Source of the DNA: an uncultured Megasphaera sp.
GTDB lineage: Bacteria > Bacillota > Negativicutes > Veillonellales > Megasphaeraceae
Assembly (NCBI GenBank): GCA_934202965.1
Contig: CAKPYN010000018.1
Location: forward strand, 1-46,808
Reading direction: 5' to 3'
Length of the DNA: 46,808 bases
The position numbers and the translations under genes are program-made. Within the stretch, counting starts at the first letter, position 1; every line of letters begins with the position of its first letter. The notes under the pieces were generated by a model that did no database searches, was not told the DNA's origin, and saw only the letters and a program-made list of their open reading frames with translations. Shown in pieces: positions 17,821 to 25,959 of this stretch.

Positions 17821-17884
17821 TTGACTTTTTGACCTTTATAGGTATAATGATACTTGAGGTTAGGTGATAAGCCCCCTCACCCAA
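17821..17884 (+). promoter_or_regulatory. clpB promoter with CIRCE-like dyad
   Basis: TTGACT (17821-17826) and TATAAT (17843-17848) are 16 bases apart. Just past the expected start lies the dyad TTAGGTGA-N9-TCACCCAA (17860-17867 and 17877-17884), with one mismatch. Its 9-base spacer matches the geometry of CIRCE, the HrcA operator, but the arm sequence differs from TTAGCACTC. GTCAA heptads over the -35 box resemble CtsR sites, but their spacing is wrong. Heat-shock repression through the dyad is an inference. Confidence 0.65.
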
Positions 17885-17927
17885 TAGATTGAATGAAAAA
17901 GTACCTGTAAGTAAGGAGGTCTTAATT

Positions 17928-20516
17928 ATGGGAAATGAAAAATACACGCAAAAAGTAATTGATGCATTTCAAACAGCGCAACAGATTGCTGCTTTGCATT
18001 ACAATCAGGAAATCACTTCCGTCCACATGCTCATGGGGCTTGTAAAAGAACCGGAGGGATTACTGGATACGATTTTTAAAGAATGTCATGCTGATGTTCC
18101 GATGCTCCAAGCCCGCTTGGAACAACTTTTAAAAAAGATTCCTTCCGTAAAAGGCCAAAGTCAATTATCTATGGCGACCGAAATGGTTCGTGTAATTGGT
18201 AAAGCCCAACAACTTGCTGATGCTATGCATGATGAATATATCAGCACCGAACATCTTCTCATGGGTATTGTAGAAGAAAGTGATGAATCGGTTCAAGCAC
18301 TGTGCCGTGAATTTGGTTTGAATAAAGACAAAATCATGAGCACTATCAAAGCAAACCGCAAAGGCAGTGTCAATAACGACAATCCAGAAGATAATTATAA
18401 AGCCTTGGAAAAATACGGACGCGATCTGACCGCTGCAGCTCGTAAAAATAAAATTGACCCGGTCATTGGCCGTGATGATGAAATCCGCCGCACCGTAGAA
18501 ATTTTGTCTCGCCGTCGTAAAAACAATCCAGTCCTCATTGGTGAACCGGGTGTCGGCAAAACGGCAATCGTTGAAGGATTAGCTCGTCGTATTGTTGCCG
18601 GCGATGTACCGGAATCTTTAAAGAACAAAACTCTGTATTCCCTGGATATGGGTTCACTAATTGCTGGTGCTAAATACCGTGGTGAATTTGAAGAACGACT
18701 CAAATCAGTCTTAAACGAAATCGCTAAATCGGACGGACAGATTCTGTTATTCATTGATGAAATTCATACCGTCGTTGGCGCCGGTGCTTCTGAAGGTTCG
18801 ATGGATGCCGGCAATATTTTAAAACCAATGCTGGCTCGTGGTGAACTCCGCTGCATTGGGGCTACAACGCTGAACGAATACCAAAAATACATCGAAAAAG
18901 ATGCCGCTTTGGAACGTCGTTTCCAACCGGTTATGGTCAATCAGCCGTCTGTTGAAGATACGATTACCATTCTCCGTGGCTTAAAAGAACGGTATGAAAT
19001 CCATCATGGTGTCCGCATCCGTGATAAAGCGTTGGTTGCTGCAGCTGTTTTATCAGATCGGTATATTTCCGACCGGTTCCTTCCCGATAAGGCCATTGAC
19101 CTTGTCGACGAAGCTGCTGCAAAACTCCGTACCGAAATCGAATCCATGCCAACACCGATTGATGAACTGCGTCATAAAATCATGCAGCTCGAAATTGAAG
19201 AACAATCACTCAATAAGGAAACCGATGAGGCCTCTAAAGAACGTTTGGCTAAAATTACAGAAACTAAAAATGAATTAAAAGAAAAAGAAAGTACGTTGAA
19301 AGCACAATGGGATAAAGAAAAACAATCGATTCTTCGTACCCAGGCTATCAAGAAAGAAATTGATTCTGTAAAAAGCCAAATGGAACAGGCTGAACATAAT
19401 TCCGATTTAGCGAAAGCTTCAGAATTAAAATATGGTAAACTGCCGAAATTACAGCAGAAATTAAAAGATCAAGAAACATATTTGGCAGAACATCAAGATT
19501 CGCAGCTCTTAAAAGAAGAAGTTGGTGAAGAAGATATTGCCCAAGTTGTCAGCCGCTGGACGGGTATCCCCGTTACCAAGATGATGACAGGCGAACGCGA
19601 AAAACTGCTTCATCTCGATGAAACACTGCATCAGCGTGTTGTCGGCCAAGACAAAGCCGTACAAGTTGTCAGTGACGCGATTATTCGTGCTCGTGCCGGC
19701 ATTAAAGATCCGAATCGTCCGATTGGTTCATTCATCTTCCTTGGCCCAACCGGTGTCGGCAAAACAGAACTTGCCAAAACATTGGCTGAATCCCTCTTTG
19801 ATGATGAACGCAATATCATTCGTATTGATATGTCAGAATACATGGAAAAACATACGGTATCCCGTTTAATCGGGGCTCCTCCGGGATATGTTGGTTATGA
19901 TGAAGGCGGTCAATTAACTGAAGCCGTTCGTCGTCGTCCGTACAGTGTTATTTTACTCGATGAAATCGAAAAAGCTCATCCCGATATTTTCAATGTATTG
20001 CTGCAGATTTTGGATGATGGCCGCTTAACCGATGGCAAAGGCCGTGTCGTTAATTTCAAAAATACTATTATCATCATGACTAGTAACTTAGGCTCTCACG
20101 AAATTTTGGAATCTAAAGATTATGATGAAGCGAATAAAAAAGTTCGGGAATTGCTTAAACAATACTTCCGTCCGGAATTTCTTAACCGTGTCGATGATAT
20201 TGTCGTCTTCAAAGCACTCCAAAAAGAACAAGTCAAAGACATTGCTTCTATCTTGTTGGAACGTCTTGGCAAACGGTTGGAAAAACAAGTCAAAATCCAT
20301 CTTACATGGACAGACAATGCACTCCAAGCCTTGGCCGATCAAGGTTTCAATCCGCAGTTTGGTGCTCGTCCCCTTCGTCGCTTGATTACGCATACCGTAG
20401 AAACGGCATTAAGTCGTGACATCATTGCTGGTACAGTTCGTGAAGGCGATACCGTTTCCATTGACTTTGATGGCCGCGAATTTACGTTCACGCCAATGCG
20501 TCCACATAAAGTATAA
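17928..20516 (+). CDS. clpB: ATP-dependent disaggregase ClpB
   Basis: Hexameric AAA+ chaperone that pulls apart protein aggregates with DnaK. The 862 residues show the Clp N-domain (1-145) and the first Walker A GEPGVGKT near 205. A long coiled-coil middle domain (about 409-525, including ELKYGKLP) follows, then the second Walker A GPTGVGKT near 606. The C-terminus has FNPQFGARPLRRLI. The full-length middle domain distinguishes it from ClpC, whose middle domain is about half as long. No ClpP-binding loop motif was looked for in detail. The start at 17928 is set by AAGGAGGT 7 bases upstream. It stands alone, divergent from the sel1 gene. Confidence 0.97.
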   Translation: MGNEKYTQKVIDAFQTAQQIAALHYNQEITSVHMLMGLVKEPEGLLDTIFKECHADVPMLQARLEQLLKKIPSVKGQSQLSMATEMVRVIGKAQQLADAMHDEYISTEHLLMGIVEESDESVQALCREFGLNKDKIMSTIKANRKGSVNNDNPEDNYKALEKYGRDLTAAARKNKIDPVIGRDDEIRRTVEILSRRRKNNPVLIGEPGVGKTAIVEGLARRIVAGDVPESLKNKTLYSLDMGSLIAGAKYRGEFEERLKSVLNEIAKSDGQILLFIDEIHTVVGAGASEGSMDAGNILKPMLARGELRCIGATTLNEYQKYIEKDAALERRFQPVMVNQPSVEDTITILRGLKERYEIHHGVRIRDKALVAAAVLSDRYISDRFLPDKAIDLVDEAAAKLRTEIESMPTPIDELRHKIMQLEIEEQSLNKETDEASKERLAKITETKNELKEKESTLKAQWDKEKQSILRTQAIKKEIDSVKSQMEQAEHNSDLAKASELKYGKLPKLQQKLKDQETYLAEHQDSQLLKEEVGEEDIAQVVSRWTGIPVTKMMTGEREKLLHLDETLHQRVVGQDKAVQVVSDAIIRARAGIKDPNRPIGSFIFLGPTGVGKTELAKTLAESLFDDERNIIRIDMSEYMEKHTVSRLIGAPPGYVGYDEGGQLTEAVRRRPYSVILLDEIEKAHPDIFNVLLQILDDGRLTDGKGRVVNFKNTIIIMTSNLGSHEILESKDYDEANKKVRELLKQYFRPEFLNRVDDIVVFKALQKEQVKDIASILLERLGKRLEKQVKIHLTWTDNALQALADQGFNPQFGARPLRRLITHTVETALSRDIIAGTVREGDTVSIDFDGREFTFTPMRPHKV

Positions 20517-20535
20517 TCATACCTGTTTTCTCTGG

Positions 20536-20569
20536 ATGGTGCATGAGGCATTTTGTCCTCATGCACCAT
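20536..20569 (+). terminator. Terminator of clpB
   Basis: A perfect 13-bp stem (ATGGTGCATGAGG at 20536-20548 with 20557-20569) is followed by CTTTTTT. Confidence 0.92.
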
Positions 20570-20642
20570 TCTTTTTTACTGTTTTATCTGTAATGCCGCA
20601 AAAAACAGTCTTATACTCCTGCAAACGAACAACTTATATACA

Positions 20643-20675
20643 AAAAGGCTTGCCACTTTATGTGGCAAGCCTTTT
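20643..20675 (-). terminator. Terminator of nadABC
   Basis: A perfect 14-bp stem (20643-20656 with 20662-20675; arm AAAAGGCTTGCCAC) has T-runs on both sides. It lies 9 bases after the nadC stop. Confidence 0.9.
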
Positions 20676-20684
20676 GCTATTGCG

Positions 20685-21536
20685 CTAAATACGCCGCAGA
20701 TTTTTTAATGATAAATCCAAAATAGGTGCGGAATGCGTCAAAGCACCACTAGAAATATAATCAATGCCAACATCGGCTAATCCGGCTATATTTTCTGCCG
20801 TCACATTACCGGAACATTCCGTTTCTGCTCGCCCGGCGATGATTTTTACAGCTTGTTTCATCATATCATGGGACATGTTATCCAACATAATAATATCGGC
20901 ACCGGCATCTACGGCTTCTTGAACCATATCCAAGTTTTCTGTTTCTACTTCGATTTTGCGTACAAAAGGCGCATATGCTTTAGCTAATTCGATAGCTTTT
21001 TTTACAGAACCGGCAGCATTGATATGGTTGTCTTTCAGCAAAATTCCATCCGATAAATTATATCGATGATTTTTACCGCCGCCTACAGTCACAGCATACT
21101 TTTCAAATACGCGCATATTCGGCGTTGTCTTACGCGTATCCAACAAAGTAATCTGCGTTCCTTCCAACAAGGTTGCCACACGTCGCGTATAGGTAGCAAT
21201 ACCACTCATCCGCTGTAAATAATTTAGTGCTACCCGTTCACCAGATAAAAGGACTCGAATATTCCCAATGACTTTAGCTATAACTTGTCCTGCATGAACC
21301 GTATCTCCATCTTTGGCAAAAAATTCAAACCATGTTTTATCATCCAACAGCGTAAAAGTGCGAGCAAATACATCTAATCCGGCAATCACGCCATCTTGTT
21401 TGCAAATCAATTCCACTTCTCCCTGACACTCTTCCGGCATAATCGCATTGGTTGATACGTCTTCACTCGTAATATCTTCCTGCAAAGCCATGAGAATCAG
21501 CGGTTCTGCCTGCAATTTCATCGTTATGCTATTCAT
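20685..21536 (-). CDS. nadC: Quinolinate phosphoribosyltransferase
   Basis: NadC joins quinolinate and PRPP to give nicotinate mononucleotide, the third step of de novo NAD synthesis. The 283 residues show the family pattern GDTVHAGQVIAKVIG, the LSGERVALNYLQRMSGIAT motif with substrate-binding residues, DTRKTTPNMR, and GGGKNHRYNLSDGILLKDNH. The C-terminal barrel strands include EVETENLDMVQEA, DIIMLDNMS, and SSGALTHSAP. It overlaps the nadB stop by 4 bases and ends the nadA-nadB-nadC operon. Confidence 0.97.
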   Translation of the reverse strand: MNSITMKLQAEPLILMALQEDITSEDVSTNAIMPEECQGEVELICKQDGVIAGLDVFARTFTLLDDKTWFEFFAKDGDTVHAGQVIAKVIGNIRVLLSGERVALNYLQRMSGIATYTRRVATLLEGTQITLLDTRKTTPNMRVFEKYAVTVGGGKNHRYNLSDGILLKDNHINAAGSVKKAIELAKAYAPFVRKIEVETENLDMVQEAVDAGADIIMLDNMSHDMMKQAVKIIAGRAETECSGNVTAENIAGLADVGIDYISSGALTHSAPILDLSLKNLRRI

Positions 21537-22852
21537 TCTGCTTGCTTCTCCCTTTCCATTTCTTGTAATATATCCTGTTTATACTGTAAGGCCAGCGTAG
21601 ATGCTTGTCGTTTTATCTTCGCTTCTGCTTTGTCGTATGCTGCATCAAAAATAGCACTATCGTCACTATCCATACGTCCCTTAGTATATGCTTCACAAAT
21701 ATGCTGAGCTGCCCGTTTGCCAAAGACTAAGCTTTCTAAAAGGGAATTACTTGCCAGCCGATTTTTCCCATGAACGCCATTACAGCTCGTTTCACCAACA
21801 GCATATAAGTGATCCATCGATGTTTTACTATCTGTATCAACATGGATACCACCCATAAAATAATGCTGCGCCGGTGTAACAGGAACCCAGTCTTTTGTCG
21901 CATCAATGCCATCTTCCAAGCATCGTTCATAAATATGGGGAAAATGTGTTTTTATCGTTTCTTCTCCAAGAACCGTCATATCCAGCCATACATATGGCGT
22001 GCCATCTTTTTTCATCTGTTTGCGGATTTCAGCCGTCATGATATCACGCGGCAGCACTTCATTGGCAAAACGCTGTCCATCTTTTCCTCGAAGTTTAGCG
22101 CCTTCACCACGAACAGATTCTGAAATAAGAAAGCTGCGGCCCGGCCGTTTAGAGTACAATGACGTCGGATGAATCTGAACATAATCAATATGTTCCAGTT
22201 GTATGCCATGATTCATGGCAATCGCCAACGCATCCCCCGTTAAATGCGGGAAATTCGTAGAATGGTCGTATAAACCGCCAACACCACCGCTTGCTAAAAT
22301 AGTCTGTTCTGCTTCAATCGCTACATACTGGCCTTGTTTATTTTGCACTAAAATCCCTAAACACCGATTTCCTGCCGTAATAATATCCAACATGGTCGTA
22401 AAATCAAGAATCGTCACATTCGGCAGTTTTCTCACGGCCGCCAATAATTTGCTCGTAATTTCTTTACCGGTAATATCTTCGTGAAATAAAATTCTGGCAC
22501 GCGAATGACATCCTTCCCGTGTATAATCAAGCTGTCCGTCCGGCGTACGGGCAAAGTCTACGCCATAGTCAATAAGTTCATTAATGACATCACGCGAAGA
22601 GCGAATCATAATATCAACAGATTCTTTGCGATTTTCATAATGGCCGGCTTTTAACGTATCTTCCATAAAACTATCATAATCATCCGCATCATGGAGTACG
22701 CAAATACCGCCTTGAGCCAAAAAAGAATCGCTATGTTCCACTTCATCTTTTGTAATCATCAAAATCTGTTTATCCTGAGGCAGATGCAATGCTGCAAATA
22801 ATCCACTAGCTCCGGTACCTACAATTATAATATCTACTTTTTTCTTATTCAT
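21533..22852 (-). CDS. nadB: L-aspartate oxidase
   Basis: NadB is a flavoenzyme oxidising L-aspartate to iminoaspartate. The FAD-binding motif is VDIIIVGTGASGLFAAL at the N-terminus. The signature REGCHSRARILFHEDITGKEI and the HYFMGGIHVD and GKNRLASNSLLE blocks are present. At 439 residues it is about 100 shorter than the E. coli and Bacillus enzymes, because the C-terminal helical domain is cut to a short basic tail. Short forms occur in clostridia-like bacteria, so I read it as active. It lies 16 bases after nadA. Confidence 0.95.
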   Translation of the reverse strand: MNKKKVDIIIVGTGASGLFAALHLPQDKQILMITKDEVEHSDSFLAQGGICVLHDADDYDSFMEDTLKAGHYENRKESVDIMIRSSRDVINELIDYGVDFARTPDGQLDYTREGCHSRARILFHEDITGKEITSKLLAAVRKLPNVTILDFTTMLDIITAGNRCLGILVQNKQGQYVAIEAEQTILASGGVGGLYDHSTNFPHLTGDALAIAMNHGIQLEHIDYVQIHPTSLYSKRPGRSFLISESVRGEGAKLRGKDGQRFANEVLPRDIMTAEIRKQMKKDGTPYVWLDMTVLGEETIKTHFPHIYERCLEDGIDATKDWVPVTPAQHYFMGGIHVDTDSKTSMDHLYAVGETSCNGVHGKNRLASNSLLESLVFGKRAAQHICEAYTKGRMDSDDSAIFDAAYDKAEAKIKRQASTLALQYKQDILQEMEREKQAE

Positions 22853-22868
22853 TACAATATCCTTTCAC

Positions 22869-23777
22869 TTATTTAGCTAAGTCCAGCATTCGATTCAGTA
22901 CATTGACAGCTCGAAGACTGAGTTCAGCATCTACATGCACTTCGTTGGTTTCATCACGGAGACAGTTTCTCACTTTTTCCAAGGTTACTTTCTTCATGTT
23001 AATACAATACTGATCTTCCATGGCCGGATAAAATACTTTTCCCGGATTTTTAGTCTGCAATTCATACATTACGCCATTTTCTGTACCGATAATAAACTCT
23101 TTCGCCGGCGATGTAGTCGCATATTGAATAATACCAGACGTACTGCCAATATAATCTGCCATAGCCAATACCTCTTTCGGACATTCCGGATGGGCTAAAA
23201 ATAAGGCCTGTGGATGCTGTTCTTTGGCTAATGCCACGGCTTCGGTGCGAATAGAATCATGACGCGGGCAAAATCCATCATTCAGAATGAAATGTTTTTC
23301 CGGCACTTGCGTCGATACGTAGTGACCTAAATTTTTATCCGGTGTAAAAAAAATCGTCTGATTCGGCAATTTTTTGACAATACGTACCGCATTGGAAGAG
23401 GTAACGCAAACATCCGAAACGGCTTTCAATTCCGTTGTCGAATTAATGTAACAAACAACAGCCACGTCCTTATACCGCTGACGCACTTCTTCTACAGTCT
23501 TAACAGACGCCATATGCGCCATCGGACAATCTGCCGTACTGTCCGGCATGAGTACTTTTTTATCTGGATTCAGCATTTTAGCGCTTTCTCCCATAAACCG
23601 CACGCCAGCAAATACAATGATTTTCGCATCCGTTTCTACCGCTTTTTTACTAAGTGCAAAGGAATCGCCAATATAATCCGCAATTTCCTGCACTTCATCG
23701 GGTACATAATAATGCGCTAATATAATCGCTTTTTTTTCCTTCTTCAGCCGCAAAATTTCGTCTTCTATATATTCCAT
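22869..23777 (-). CDS. nadA: Quinolinate synthase A
   Basis: NadA condenses iminoaspartate with dihydroxyacetone phosphate to quinolinate using an oxygen-sensitive [4Fe-4S] cluster. The expected three cysteines are C84 (TADCPMA), C170 (DGFCPRH) and C258 (QYCINMK). The opening AIILAHYYVPDEVQEIADYIGDS is the family signature. The 302 residues fit the short clostridial type. It is the first gene of nadABC, behind a promoter with a 20-base palindrome. The cluster need and the anaerobic lifestyle agree. Confidence 0.97.
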   Translation of the reverse strand: MEYIEDEILRLKKEKKAIILAHYYVPDEVQEIADYIGDSFALSKKAVETDAKIIVFAGVRFMGESAKMLNPDKKVLMPDSTADCPMAHMASVKTVEEVRQRYKDVAVVCYINSTTELKAVSDVCVTSSNAVRIVKKLPNQTIFFTPDKNLGHYVSTQVPEKHFILNDGFCPRHDSIRTEAVALAKEQHPQALFLAHPECPKEVLAMADYIGSTSGIIQYATTSPAKEFIIGTENGVMYELQTKNPGKVFYPAMEDQYCINMKKVTLEKVRNCLRDETNEVHVDAELSLRAVNVLNRMLDLAK

Positions 23778-23857
23778 TTATTATACTTCCTTCCCATATT
23801 GCACCACAACAAACTAGTATTCCTTCATGATATCTTGTAATCCCATAGTTGATATGT

Positions 23858-23907
23858 ATTATAGCTCAGGTGTTTTGTTTTGACAAGACTATTGTCATGA
23901 CAATAGT
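23858..23907 (-). promoter_or_regulatory. nadABC promoter and palindromic operator
   Basis: On the minus strand TTGTCA (23881-23886) and TATAAT (23858-23863) are exactly 17 bases apart. One base upstream of the -35 box is a perfect 20-base palindrome (23888-23907) with half-site ACTATTGTCA. De novo NAD genes in Firmicutes are often repressed by NiaR with niacin; whether this palindrome is a NiaR site cannot be told from the sequence alone. The rest of 23778-24089 has no gene. Confidence 0.72.
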
Positions 23908-24089
23908 TTAGCCACGCCTGGGCTGCTATTGATACTCCCTTTTCCGTATTATAAAAACAGGCTTTTTTGCTAGGCAACGTACTATATTCATTTCATCAGT
24001 ATGGAGCTATATGATGCCAAAATACTCCCTATTTTTATATAGCAAATCCATATACATATCATACACCTAGTTTCTTTTGTAAAATCTCG

Positions 24090-24118
24090 TTTACAAGACA
24101 AGAAAAACAGTATATAAT
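24090..24118 (+). promoter_or_regulatory. Promoter of the SpeD-like gene
   Basis: TTTACA (24090-24095) and TATAAT (24113-24118) are 17 bases apart, 30 bases before the ATG. Confidence 0.72.
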
Positions 24119-24147
24119 GAACTGTACTAAAATAATGGGTGGAAATC

Positions 24148-24660
24148 ATGAACAATACATTAGGAAAGCATTTACTAATCGACTTTTACAACTGCAAAAC
24201 GACATTTACACAACCGGAAGAATTACAACCTTTAGTGAAACGAGCTTTTGAACTTGTTGGTGCGCCATTAGAGGGTATTACATTTTACCATGCCGATGAC
24301 GAATTGACTTGTATTGCCGTTTCCAGCAATTCCCATATCTGTATTCACGCCTATCCATTACTGGCCTATGTAGCCGCAGATATTTACAGCTTTAATATTG
24401 ATTTAAAAGCCAGCCAAATTATGAGTGCTTTGAAGGTCAATCTACGGTCTGACCGCGTAAAAGCTACGAGTATTCGTCGCGGCGATTTTGGCTCTATCCG
24501 TGATATGCGTCCTAAACGCAAGTCTAAGATCACGACGATTCGCCGCATGAAAAACACTGGAGCCCGCATCAAGCGAACAAGTACCCACATGTTTCACATA
24601 CTGCGTCATCCACAGCAAACGCGTCGGGCTCATCATACAACGCAAAAAGTAAAGAAGTAA
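24148..24660 (+). CDS. SpeD-like protein lacking catalytic residues, basic tail
   Basis: The first 115 or so of 170 residues follow the class 1b S-adenosylmethionine decarboxylase (SpeD): GKHLLIDFYNC at the start, then SNSHICIHAYP at the self-cleavage site. The pyruvoyl-forming Ser is kept (S62), as are H63 and H67. The Glu before it is Asn (N61), and the catalytic Cys of the DxFTCG motif is Phe (F82, in DIYSFNID). The Glu of the usual YPE motif is also missing. A C-terminal extension of about 55 residues is very Arg/Lys/His rich. No spermidine synthase lies nearby. It may have a new substrate or a binding role; it should not be called a normal SAM decarboxylase. GGTGGA precedes the ATG. Confidence 0.75.
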   Translation: MNNTLGKHLLIDFYNCKTTFTQPEELQPLVKRAFELVGAPLEGITFYHADDELTCIAVSSNSHICIHAYPLLAYVAADIYSFNIDLKASQIMSALKVNLRSDRVKATSIRRGDFGSIRDMRPKRKSKITTIRRMKNTGARIKRTSTHMFHILRHPQQTRRAHHTTQKVKK

Positions 24661-24690
24661 TCACTTTTATCGGGAAGGATTTTGTTTGTC

Positions 24691-25296
24691 ATGTATATGG
24701 TGTCATTGAAGCAGGCTGCCGGTATTGGTATGGAGGAAATGAATTCTCTGGATACCATTACGGCCGAACTTCTAAAATTCTTACAATTAAAGAATCAGCG
24801 TCTCTATATGCATTCACTGCAGGTAGCCAATTATAGTGTCAGTGTTGCTGTCAAACTAGGACTGCCTCACAGTGAAATAGAACAAATCAAGCATGCTGCT
24901 TTGCTTCATGATATTGGACTGCTTTTTGTATCGAATACGCTACTTGCCAAAATGCCGTATCTAAATCGTTCAGAAAAAGCACTGTACCGTCGTCATGCAG
25001 CTGCCGGCGGCAATATGTTGGAGAACATTCCTTGCTGTCAGGATATTGTCCCATATATCCGCTATCATCATGAACGATGGGACGGTACGGGATTTCCTAA
25101 ACATCTGCGGGGAGCTAATATCCCGTTTGGCGCGCGTATTATTGCTGTTGCCGACTATTATGACACAATTATTAATCCGTCTACAGAATTTTGGGCCAAA
25201 ACCAAGCAACAGGCTGTTCGGGAATTATTCAGTGCTTCCGGCCTTTTATTTGATCCGGAAGTCGTCAAAGCATTTATTGAAACATTGGGCCATTAA
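24691..25296 (+). CDS. HD-GYP-type phosphohydrolase domain protein
   Basis: The 201-residue protein is essentially one HD domain of the HD-GYP kind. It has MHSLQVANYS with the first His, LLHDIGLLFVS with the HD pair, and the late signature HHERWDGTGFPKHLRGANIPFGARIIAVADYYD. The GYP triplet reads GFP here. HD-GYP enzymes mostly hydrolyse cyclic di-GMP; whether this one does is an inference. No receiver or membrane domain is present, so it is probably a free cytoplasmic enzyme. The start is uncertain: ATG 24691 lies 11 bases after GGAAGGA, and ATG 24697 is also possible. It follows the SpeD-like gene by 30 bases and is probably co-transcribed. Confidence 0.82.
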   Translation: MYMVSLKQAAGIGMEEMNSLDTITAELLKFLQLKNQRLYMHSLQVANYSVSVAVKLGLPHSEIEQIKHAALLHDIGLLFVSNTLLAKMPYLNRSEKALYRRHAAAGGNMLENIPCCQDIVPYIRYHHERWDGTGFPKHLRGANIPFGARIIAVADYYDTIINPSTEFWAKTKQQAVRELFSASGLLFDPEVVKAFIETLGH

Positions 25297-25305
25297 TGAT
25301 GTCCA

Positions 25306-25959
25306 TTATAAGGCACTACTAGCAATGACTAATCCTGTCACGCTGGCAGCGCCTTTTTCTTTTAACGCCTTGGCACAGGCATTCATCGTCATTCCTGTCG
25401 TATAAATATCATCTACTAATAAAATATGTTTTTGCTTTACAGAAAAAGAGCCTTTCACTTCAAAGGCTCTTTTTACGTTACCATCCCGTCCTTTGCGAGA
25501 CAGTTGCCATTGCGCATCTGTACAACGTATCCGCTGCAGCCCATCACCCCATTGCCAATACGATTCTGCCCAAGTGCGAAAAATAAGCTCTGCCTGATTG
25601 AATCCCCGTTTTTTTTCTTTCTCTGGCGCCAATGGTACGGGCATGACAACATCAGTCTGAGCCAATCGCTGCATCCAGGGAAATCGCCATAAAAACGATT
25701 GGCATGCCGCAGCCTGTCGTTTTGTTTTATGATATTTTAAATCATGCAAAACGCGCCGTATACCCCCTTGATACATGGTCAAACAGTAACATCCATCCAG
25801 ATGCCATATAGCTTGGCTGCGATTTAATTTTCTGGGCTGCCAAATACGATTCCAACACGCCGAACACCATTGTCCCTGCGTATCAACCGAAGTACCGCAT
25901 CCCGGACAATGGGGCGGATATAAAAGCTGCAACCCTATTTCTTGCAGTCGTTTTAACAT
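25306..25959 (-). CDS. comFC: ComF family phosphoribosyltransferase-like protein
   Basis: ComFC/GntX family, needed for DNA uptake in competent bacteria. The 217 residues begin with a zinc-binding segment (CPGCG and WCSACW) and end with a type I phosphoribosyltransferase fold, with the PRPP motif HILLVDDIYTTGMTMNAC. MPVPLAPEKEKKRGFNQAELI is the family signature. It overlaps the recD2 stop by 7 bases, so ComFC and a DNA helicase are made together, which fits processing of incoming DNA. Confidence 0.92.
   Translation of the reverse strand: MLKRLQEIGLQLLYPPHCPGCGTSVDTQGQWCSACWNRIWQPRKLNRSQAIWHLDGCYCLTMYQGGIRRVLHDLKYHKTKRQAAACQSFLWRFPWMQRLAQTDVVMPVPLAPEKEKKRGFNQAELIFRTWAESYWQWGDGLQRIRCTDAQWQLSRKGRDGNVKRAFEVKGSFSVKQKHILLVDDIYTTGMTMNACAKALKEKGAASVTGLVIASSAL

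Noticed and set aside
17821..17848. CtsR operator over the clpB promoter
   Set aside because: GGTCAAA and AGTCAAT are present on the minus strand but are 1 base apart instead of 3, so the consensus is not met.
17928..20516. Calling the AAA+ protein ClpC, given that radA is nearby
   Set aside because: The middle coiled coil is full length (about 115 residues, with KYGKLP), which is the ClpB form.
24148..24660. Plain annotation as S-adenosylmethionine decarboxylase
   Set aside because: The catalytic Cys and two conserved Glu residues are replaced, so the activity cannot be assumed.
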